A DNA stretch of 64,000 nucleotides from positions 29,261-93,260 of the forward strand of contig JAFTRQ010000177.1 in the NCBI GenBank assembly GCA_017462125.1, read 5' to 3'. This DNA comes from Clostridia bacterium. Its GTDB lineage: Bacteria; Bacillota_A; Clostridia; Oscillospirales; CAG-272. Of the stretch, positions 58,192 to 64,000 are shown piece by piece. Position 1 is the first letter of the stretch; each line of letters starts with the position of its first letter. The notes beneath the pieces are model-generated. The model made no database searches, was not told the DNA's origin, and worked only from the letters and a program-made list of their open reading frames with translations. Made by a program: the position numbers and the translations under genes.

Positions 58192-59475
58192 TTATTCTCC
58201 CGCGCGCATTATGTCGCCTTCTGATACATCGAAAGGCACTCTGCACCAGAAGATCATAGATGGATGAGGAGCGCTTTCGCAAGCCTCACCACTCGGCAGA
58301 TAAAGCTCATTTGCAACGAATGCTCTACCCACCTTTTTTGGGGAGATCATTTCGGCAGAGTCACCTGTCTTGACCTTGTTTCGCTGGATAAAACGGTAAA
58401 GTCTTCCCTGCTCGTTTTCAAGAGCAATACCTGCCGTGCTGATTTTTTCCGCTTCTTCTTCATTATACTCAACCGCTGTGGCAAAATATGCCTTATCGCG
58501 TATATAGCCCGTGTGTGAGCCAAGCTGGGGGTTGACCATTGGGTCGTCAAGATAATATCCCGTACAATATTCGCGGTGAGAAACGCTTTCAAGCTCACGG
58601 TACCAGAGAGGATCAAATTTGTAATTCTCGGGATCTGCAAGGTAACTGTCGATCGCCATACGGTAAGCGTTAGTCACCACCGCTGTGTAATATGCGCTCT
58701 TCATTCTACCCTCGATCTTGAAGGAGTTGATCCCCGCCGCGATGAGCGCAGGAATATGCTCCACGGTACACATATCCTTGGAGGACATAATGAAGGTACC
58801 AAGCTCGGTCTGCTCGATCGGGATAGGCAGATCGGGACGCTTTTCCTCATAAATGATGTAATTCCAACGGCAGGGTTGGGCACATCTGCCACGGTTCGCA
58901 TCACGCTCGGTCATCAGATTTGAAAGCATACATCTGCCGCTGTAGGACACGCACATCGAGCCGTGAACAAATGCTTCGATCTCGATGTCAGAGGGGAGTG
59001 CCAAACGAATCGCCTTGATCTCCTCAAAGCAAAGCTCGCGCGCGAGCACAAGTCTTTTCGCGCCAAGGGCTGCGTATGCCAATGCCGCTTCCGGGGAAAC
59101 GATGCTTGCCTGTGTCGAGATATGTATCTCCATATCGGGGATGATCTCTCTCACCGTCGCCATAACGCCAAGGTCGGCAACAATAAAGGCATCGATCTCC
59201 GCGTCCTTGATAGCGTGCAAAAATTCACGCAAAGCGGGATATTCGTCGCCGTGAGGCATGGTATTGAGGGTCAGATAGAGCTTTTTGCCTCGCTCATGGG
59301 TATATTTTGCCGCCTCATACAGCTCCTCGACCGTAAAGTTGTCCGCCGCAGAGCGCATACCGAAGCTCTGTCCCGCAAGATATACCGCATCCGCGCCGTA
59401 AAGCAGCGCCGCCTTCAGCTTTTCAAAGTTGCCCGCGGGGGAGAGCAGCTCGGGTCTTTTTATAAATTCATTCAT
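58192..59475 (-). CDS. Peptidase U32 family protein
   Basis: 427 residues. N-terminal TIM-barrel-like domain with PELLSPAGNFEKLKAAL, and the U32 signature EAFVHGSMCVSYSGRCMLS (about 176-194), plus RGRCAQPCRW Cys residues. Members include collagenase-like proteins and RlhA, which hydroxylates 23S rRNA, so an RNA-modification role is at least as likely as proteolysis. It heads the operon with uppP. Confidence 0.92.
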   Translation of the reverse strand: MNEFIKRPELLSPAGNFEKLKAALLYGADAVYLAGQSFGMRSAADNFTVEELYEAAKYTHERGKKLYLTLNTMPHGDEYPALREFLHAIKDAEIDAFIVADLGVMATVREIIPDMEIHISTQASIVSPEAALAYAALGAKRLVLARELCFEEIKAIRLALPSDIEIEAFVHGSMCVSYSGRCMLSNLMTERDANRGRCAQPCRWNYIIYEEKRPDLPIPIEQTELGTFIMSSKDMCTVEHIPALIAAGINSFKIEGRMKSAYYTAVVTNAYRMAIDSYLADPENYKFDPLWYRELESVSHREYCTGYYLDDPMVNPQLGSHTGYIRDKAYFATAVEYNEEEAEKISTAGIALENEQGRLYRFIQRNKVKTGDSAEMISPKKVGRAFVANELYLPSGEACESAPHPSMIFWCRVPFDVSEGDIMRAGE

Positions 59476-59517
59476 TTTTTACCGTCCTGTATAATAATGC
59501 ATAATTCTTCATTTTAT

Positions 59518-59546
59518 ATTGTATCATAAAAATCAGACTGTGTCAA
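59518..59546 (-). promoter_or_regulatory. Promoter of the U32-uppP operon
   Basis: Minus strand: TTGACA (59541-59546), 17-base spacer, TACAAT (59518-59523). Confidence 0.8.
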
Positions 59547-59563
59547 CATTAGACTTAAGAATC

Positions 59564-59592
59564 TTGACGGGCAAGTTTTTTTGTTGTATAAT
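59564..59592 (+). promoter_or_regulatory. Promoter of the DUF4965 glutaminase-like gene
   Basis: TTGACG (59564-59569), 17-base spacer, TATAAT (59587-59592), divergent from the U32 promoter with 17 bases between the -35 boxes. Confidence 0.8.
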
Positions 59593-59632
59593 ATAGTAAA
59601 GCAATGCTTTTCTTGGAAAGGATCCGAAATTT

Positions 59633-61561
59633 ATGAAAATGCGTCCCCCCTCAATACCGATCATTACAATTGACCCCTATTTTACAGTTTGGTCACCTTC
59701 AAATATCCTTACCGATACCGATCTCCAGCATTGGTCGGCAAAGTCTAACACAATAAAGGGCTATGTCACGGTCGACGGTGAAAAATACCGCTTTATGGGT
59801 ACGGGTGAAGCTCCCTCTATGACACAGACGGCCTTCAATATGTCTGCAACGGTCACCGACTACGTCTTTGAAAACGCAAATATCAAGCTGGAGCTTTCCT
59901 TCTTCTCCACCCCATTTACCGACGACCTTTACCGTCTCTCCCGTCCCGTTTCCTATATGACGGCAAGATTCACTTCACTTGATGGCAAAAGCCATAACGT
60001 TTCCTTGAGGATCGCGGTCTCCGAAGAGATATGCATCAACTTGAAGGGCGAGGAGCCCGTTGCAACGGATACAGTAATGCTTCCCTGTGGCAGACAGGCG
60101 ATGAAAATGGGCAGCGTTGCGCAAAGAGTGCTTTGGCGAAGCGGTGATGACCTGCGAATCGATTGGGGATATTTCTATCTCTCGTCAGACAACAAAAATG
60201 CTATTTTTGAGAGCCGCAATGCCGATGAAATGACCTACGTTTCGGTTGAAGCTCCGATGACAGAGAGTAAAAACGAGGTCGTTACCTTCGCTTACGATGA
60301 CATCCACAGCTTCAACTATTTCGGTCACGACTGCGACGCTTATTGGAAGAGCATCACACCCACCATTGAGGCGGCGATCTCCGAAGCAATGAGCGAGACC
60401 GGAAGCGTGCTTGAAAAATGCCGCAGATTTGCCCTTGACCTTGAAAATAAGGCAACCGAGTGCGGCGGCGAAAAATATGCCGACCTTGTAAGCCTTGCTT
60501 ACCGTCAGGTTTTAGCGGCGCACAAGCTTGCGCTTGATGACTACGGCGAACTGATATACGTTTCCAAGGAATGCTTCAGCGGCGGTCACTCCTGCACCGT
60601 TGACGTAACCTATCCCGCTTCCCCCTTTATGCTCCTTTACAATGTGGAGCTCCTGAAGGCGACTCTACGTCCCATCTTCCGCTTTGCTGCCACAGACAAG
60701 TGGAAATATGATTTCGCACCTCACGACGCGGGAAGCTACCCCATTCTCGGCACTCAACGTTACGGCCTCCGCGAGGGCGGTGTTCTACTCCTTGAGATGC
60801 AGATGCCCGTGGAGGAATGCGGAAACATCCTTATCTTGATGGAAAATATCATTCTCTTTGAGGGCAAGACCGACTACGTCGCACCTCATATGGATACCCT
60901 TGCCAAATGGGCAAAATATCTTATACAATACGGCAATGACCCTGAAAATCAGCTCTGCTCCGACGACTTTGCAGGTCACTTAGCTCACAACTGCAATTTA
61001 GCGCTCAAGGCAATTATGGGCATCGCGGCATACTCAATGATTTTGAAGGCATTTGACAGCTCCCACGAAGCCGAGGAATATATGAACATCGCCCGAGAAA
61101 TGGCAAAGAGCTGGGTTGAAAGAGCCCAAAACGAGAACGGAAGCTTCCGCCTTACATTCGACAAGCCCGGAACACGCGGAATGAAGTACAATCTGATTTG
61201 GGACAAGCTCTGGGGAACCAACCTATTTCCCAAGGAGGTCTACGCGTCTGAATTCGCGGTCTGCTTGGAAAATATGAACCCCTACGGTCTGCCCTTTGAC
61301 AGTCTCCACACCTATACCAAAACCGATTGGCTGGTCTGGACGGCAATGCTGGGTGAAACGCGAGAAGAATTCGAGGAATTGATCGCTCCTCTGTGGCTCT
61401 GCTATAATCTTTCCCTTTCCCGCGTTCCGATGAATGACTTTTACGACACCGTTACCTCTCTTGCCATAGGGTGCCGCCACCGCTCTGTAGTGGGTGGAAT
61501 ATTTATAAAGCTTTTGGAGGAAAAGCTTGCAAGCATACAAGCTGATCATAAAGCGGAATAA
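59633..61561 (+). CDS. Glutaminase A-like protein (DUF4965/DUF5127/DUF1793 family)
   Basis: 642 residues. N-terminal beta-sandwich (PSIPIITIDPYFTVWS...DTDLQHWSAKSNTIKGYVTVDG, DUF5127/DUF4964-like), then DUF4965 (YADLVSLAYRQVLAAHKLALDD) and an (alpha/alpha)6-barrel-like DUF1793 region with the family motif PHDAGSYPI and DDFAGHLAHNCNLALKAI. Related to fungal glutaminase A, but bacterial members often occur with glycan-degradation genes and their substrates are not settled. No signal peptide. GGAAAGGAT precedes the ATG. Confidence 0.85.
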   Translation: MKMRPPSIPIITIDPYFTVWSPSNILTDTDLQHWSAKSNTIKGYVTVDGEKYRFMGTGEAPSMTQTAFNMSATVTDYVFENANIKLELSFFSTPFTDDLYRLSRPVSYMTARFTSLDGKSHNVSLRIAVSEEICINLKGEEPVATDTVMLPCGRQAMKMGSVAQRVLWRSGDDLRIDWGYFYLSSDNKNAIFESRNADEMTYVSVEAPMTESKNEVVTFAYDDIHSFNYFGHDCDAYWKSITPTIEAAISEAMSETGSVLEKCRRFALDLENKATECGGEKYADLVSLAYRQVLAAHKLALDDYGELIYVSKECFSGGHSCTVDVTYPASPFMLLYNVELLKATLRPIFRFAATDKWKYDFAPHDAGSYPILGTQRYGLREGGVLLLEMQMPVEECGNILILMENIILFEGKTDYVAPHMDTLAKWAKYLIQYGNDPENQLCSDDFAGHLAHNCNLALKAIMGIAAYSMILKAFDSSHEAEEYMNIAREMAKSWVERAQNENGSFRLTFDKPGTRGMKYNLIWDKLWGTNLFPKEVYASEFAVCLENMNPYGLPFDSLHTYTKTDWLVWTAMLGETREEFEELIAPLWLCYNLSLSRVPMNDFYDTVTSLAIGCRHRSVVGGIFIKLLEEKLASIQADHKAE

Positions 61562-61600
61562 ACACACTTCCTTCCACAAATGCAACGTCAAGCCTTGATA

Positions 61601-61629
61601 TTGACATCCTATAGAAATTATGATATACT
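61601..61629 (+). promoter_or_regulatory. Promoter of the lipoprotein gene
   Basis: TTGACA (61601-61606), 17-base spacer, TATACT (61624-61629) with TGA extended -10. Confidence 0.8.
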
Positions 61630-61693
61630 AATTTACAAGCAGTATTGCCACAACGCAGTCTATCCATAAATGCAATATTATGAGGAGGTCATT

Positions 61694-63211
61694 GTGAAAA
61701 AAGTATTATGTTTAACTATAGCAATTGTTCTTTTGCTGACAACATTTATTCTCATCTCATGTAAAGATCAGTCTGATGAAAATGTATTTGATAGCTTGAC
61801 AGATACAGAAAAAGCCGAATATTTATCGCAAAAATCCGATGAATATTTCAGTTCCGGCTCTGTAGAAGAAGCCTCTATTATCCTCTCTATGACCGGACGT
61901 ATGGCAGGAATCGAGATTGCCAACAAGTCTACTGCAACGCAAACTATCACCAAAATTTATCCCGAAACCGACCAATTTCAGTATCTTTCTATTGACAACA
62001 CTACAAGCTCAACCAAAGCAAACGGTGTCGAGGAAAGCGAAGTATATACAAAGATTGACGGATTCACCGGTGAATATATGCTGTCCGGATACTTATCGGA
62101 CAAAGATGATCCCGTTTATTTAAAAAGCAGATGCAATGTCGAAGAATATAAAGCATACCTTGACGAACAGGCTGCTGGGACTCCCGATATGGAAACCATT
62201 GAAAGAAACAGCATAGTTACCGTAACAGAAGATGAGAGCGGTATGTATTATGTCGTAGTTTATACAGACCTCAATGAAACGGCAAAAAACGAAATTGAAA
62301 GTTGGATTCAGACAATCACAAGTCCTATTGATGCCACCTTTGTGCTTGACAGCTTTGAAATGACGTACACAGTTTCCAAAGAAACGCTGTCCTTAGAGAT
62401 CGCAACAATGACTATGAATTTCGTAACGGAAGGCTCACTTGAAACCGAGCTTACAATGTCTGTAGCGGTAGAAAGTAAATTCACTTTTCCCAATCTTGAC
62501 GTAGATCTCAAGCCTGAAAACTACGACGAATATTCTTCCACTTCAGATCTTCGTTACCGCTATTATGCTAAAGACAGATTAAAAAAGCTCATCGAATCCA
62601 ACGATATGTCCCTCATGCTTCAAACAAAAGTACAGGTTAAAGGAACGCAAGGCAATATCACACAAGAGCTGTACAACTACAAAGAAACGGACACCATGAA
62701 TTACGGTACACTTGGAAGCGGATTGTTCGCCTACCATATCACCGCGGATATCAGTGCCACTCAATCTGATGACTATGATCTTGAAATATCCTATGATGGT
62801 CGCTCACAATCCCTCGCCCAAAACGGCAAAATGGTGCAAACCGTAGCACAAAGCCAATCAGAAGCAAAAAGCTTTATTTCAAGCACAATGGCTCCCTTCA
62901 GCTTCACAGAGCAAAGCGTCACTAAAATAACCGTATTCAAATCCGATGACAGTACGGTAAAAGCTACGCTTTTTTTCAACGCTGATGAGTCTGTAAGAGC
63001 ATCTTTTCAAGGGTTAGGATTGACTAGCGGAAATATTACCAATGCATCTGTTAAAATAACGGTCATCTTTGATGAAAATTTAGAAATCATATCGGCTGAA
63101 TATGCAATTTCGGGGGTACGTACCACACAAGGCATTGCATATACTATGACCCAAACCGCTACGATAAAAGACATTGGAAAAGCGGATATTTCCATGTTTT
63201 CCGAAGAATAA
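61694..63211 (+). CDS. Lipoprotein of unknown function
   Basis: 505 residues from a GTG start at 61694, chosen because GAGGAGG lies about 6 bases upstream and the signal peptide MKKVLCLTIAIVLLLTTF follows, with lipobox L-I-S-C. The mature part is Ser/Thr/Glu-rich with many beta strands, in two similar halves (ESWIQTITSPIDATFVLDSF...TMNFVTEGSLETELTMSV; ASFQGLGLTSGNITNASVKI). It resembles the DUF6612/LppX-like beta-sheet lipoproteins, but I am not sure of the family. The IS element begins 3 bases after its stop. Confidence 0.8.
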   Translation: MKKVLCLTIAIVLLLTTFILISCKDQSDENVFDSLTDTEKAEYLSQKSDEYFSSGSVEEASIILSMTGRMAGIEIANKSTATQTITKIYPETDQFQYLSIDNTTSSTKANGVEESEVYTKIDGFTGEYMLSGYLSDKDDPVYLKSRCNVEEYKAYLDEQAAGTPDMETIERNSIVTVTEDESGMYYVVVYTDLNETAKNEIESWIQTITSPIDATFVLDSFEMTYTVSKETLSLEIATMTMNFVTEGSLETELTMSVAVESKFTFPNLDVDLKPENYDEYSSTSDLRYRYYAKDRLKKLIESNDMSLMLQTKVQVKGTQGNITQELYNYKETDTMNYGTLGSGLFAYHITADISATQSDDYDLEISYDGRSQSLAQNGKMVQTVAQSQSEAKSFISSTMAPFSFTEQSVTKITVFKSDDSTVKATLFFNADESVRASFQGLGLTSGNITNASVKITVIFDENLEIISAEYAISGVRTTQGIAYTMTQTATIKDIGKADISMFSEE

Positions 63212-63294
63212 TCAAAACCACCGGTTCAACCGGTGGTTTGCACAGCCCCTATAAGGGGCAAATACAGGCTTAACCCCTAAAAGGGGCACAGAAA

Positions 63295-63865
63295 GTTTGA
63301 TACCGCATTACAATCTCAGGCAGCCGCTCACGTGCGGCTGTCTATTTTTGCCTACTTATTCTTGCCACCCGTGAACGGGTCGGTGTACTCTTTGATGCTA
63401 ATTTGATCCATTGCGTAATCTTCTTCCAACTGAGTTTTGATATAGTTCGCAATCGCATTTTTGTTCTTTCCTACCGTATCTACGTAATATCCCCGACACC
63501 AAAAATGTCTTGACCCATATTTATATTTCAAATTTGCATGCCGATCAAATATCATTAAACTACTTTTCCCCTTGAGATATCCCATAAATTGTGCTATACT
63601 TATATGGGGCGGGATACTTACAAGCATATGGATGTGATCCGGGCACGCCTCTGCCTCTATGATCTCTACTCCCTTTTGCTCACATAGCTTTCTTAGTATT
63701 TCTCCGATATCTCTCCTTAGCTGTCCATATATCTCTTTTCTGCGATATTTCGGGGCAAACACTATGTGATACTGACACCTGTATTTGCTGTGTGCTGTGC
63801 TTTTTATCTCGTTCTTTTCTATCATTTTGTTAAACCTCCTTGTATTTTGTAATACGGTATCAAAC
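63295..63865. repeat. Internal inverted repeat flanking tnpA
   Basis: GTAATACGGTATCAAAC at 63849-63865 and, on the other strand, GTAATGCGGTATCAAAC at 63295-63311: 16 of 17 identical, in opposite orientation on either side of tnpA. The 63849 copy is in the transposase leader, so the transcript's two ends could pair. Confidence 0.65.
63352..63825 (-). CDS. tnpA: IS200-family transposase TnpA (HUH, Y1)
   Basis: 157 residues, full length for the family. CQYHIVFAPKYRRKEIYG opening, the metal-binding HUH as CPDHIHMLVSIPP, HFWCRGYYVDTVG, and the catalytic Tyr in the helix NAIANYIKTQ. It cuts and rejoins single-stranded DNA at hairpin-marked ends. The ribosome site AAGGAGG lies about 7 bases upstream. 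No damage is seen, so it is probably active. Confidence 0.95.
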   Translation of the reverse strand: MIEKNEIKSTAHSKYRCQYHIVFAPKYRRKEIYGQLRRDIGEILRKLCEQKGVEIIEAEACPDHIHMLVSIPPHISIAQFMGYLKGKSSLMIFDRHANLKYKYGSRHFWCRGYYVDTVGKNKNAIANYIKTQLEEDYAMDQISIKEYTDPFTGGKNK

Positions 63866-63872
63866 CATTTTC

Positions 63873-63901
63873 ATTATACTCGGAGGTTTAGCTCTTTTCA
63901 A
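63873..63901 (-). promoter_or_regulatory. Promoter of the transposase gene
   Basis: Minus strand: TTGAAA (63896-63901), 17-base spacer, TATAAT (63873-63878), about 48 bases before the start codon. Confidence 0.75.
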
Positions 63902-64000
63902 CCTTTTTTCTTTCGGGCTTGCTTTTAGCTCGCCCTTTTTATTGTTGCTCCGCTCTTTTCCTGCTCCCCCGGTAGAACCGGGGGTTTATTTGGTTGCCAA

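Larger units (their letters stand above)
63215..63984 (-). mobile_element. IS200-type insertion sequence (single-strand transposition)
   Basis: About 770 bp. It contains one HUH transposase gene on the minus strand and has a hairpin near each end: AAACCACCGGTT / AACCGGTGGTTT (63215-63239) and CCCCCGGT / ACCGGGGG (63966-63984). IS200 elements have no terminal inverted repeats but use such subterminal hairpins. Short extra hairpins lie downstream of the transposase (GCCCCTATAAGGGGC at 63245-63259, CCCCTAAAAGGGG and CAGCCGC/GCGGCTG near 63321-63343). There is no tnpB. Exact cleavage sites cannot be fixed without an empty-site comparison. Confidence 0.8.

Noticed and set aside
63240..63345. Short GC-rich repeats (GGGGC stems) that could look like a small CRISPR or REP array
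   Set aside because: Only two or three unequal units with no regular spacers; they lie inside the IS200 element and fit its structured non-coding end.

Overview
The window looks like a chromosomal segment of an anaerobic low-to-mid GC Gram-positive bacterium of the class Clostridia, probably an uncultured gut lineage. This rests on the redox repressor Rex, HPr kinase, the dgt-dnaG-rpoD gene order, a DnaD/DnaC helicase-loading pair, PadR and UppP, many lipobox lipoproteins, strong AGGAGG ribosome sites, and uniform sigma-A promoters (17-base spacers, often an extended TGn -10). The species cannot be named from the sequence alone. No rRNA and no CRISPR array were seen. There is one tRNA (Glu, CTC anticodon) and one IS200-type element.

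Layout. 1-10313: three tandem paralogous genes for giant surface lipoproteins, the first cut by the window edge. 10389-16712: an accessory operon with a leader peptide and a two-terminator attenuator, a PF09818-type 'ATPase of the ABC class', an XRE regulator, two ABC half-exporters and several mini-ORFs. This is the best candidate for an undescribed system. 16724-22418 (minus strand): a ferritin-like helical protein, dnaC-dnaD-rex, a DnaA-box-rich intergenic region, then tsaD-rimI-dCMP deaminase. 22648-24123: a DUF3343 protein and a cysteine-desulfurase-like aminotransferase. 24269-28494: potABCD polyamine transporter. 28551-31197: AlaX editing protein and a MATE exporter. 31246-37206 (minus): DUF4097 membrane protein with PadR, a PHP phosphoesterase, a zinc-ribbon membrane protein, a Cys-Glu-tailed membrane protein and a UPF0210/ACT pair. 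37395-40308: membrane protein, small Arc-like protein and a GH106-like glycosidase. 40348-49682 (minus): HAD phosphatase, a solute-binding-like lipoprotein, rpoD-dnaG-dgt, an unknown anchored protein and a PpiC/SurA-like foldase. 49876-51636: hprK, a phosphopantetheinyl transferase and tRNA-Glu. 51978-59475 (minus): Cof-type HAD, pyrF with an XRE-orotate phosphoribosyltransferase fusion, an esterase/SGNH/PQ-loop operon, and U32-uppP-RNase M5-like. 59633-63211: a DUF4965 glutaminase-like enzyme and a lipoprotein. 63215-63984: IS200-type element.

How the genes fit together. Most of the right side is housekeeping: replication, sigma factor, cell-wall lipid carrier, tRNA editing and modification, polyamine uptake, pyrimidine synthesis. 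The giant lipoproteins, GH106-like enzyme, esterase, SGNH hydrolase and DUF4965 protein suggest life on complex plant or host glycans. The accessory operon is set apart by dense overlapping genes, overlapping mini-ORFs and a leader that can fold into two mutually exclusive structures.
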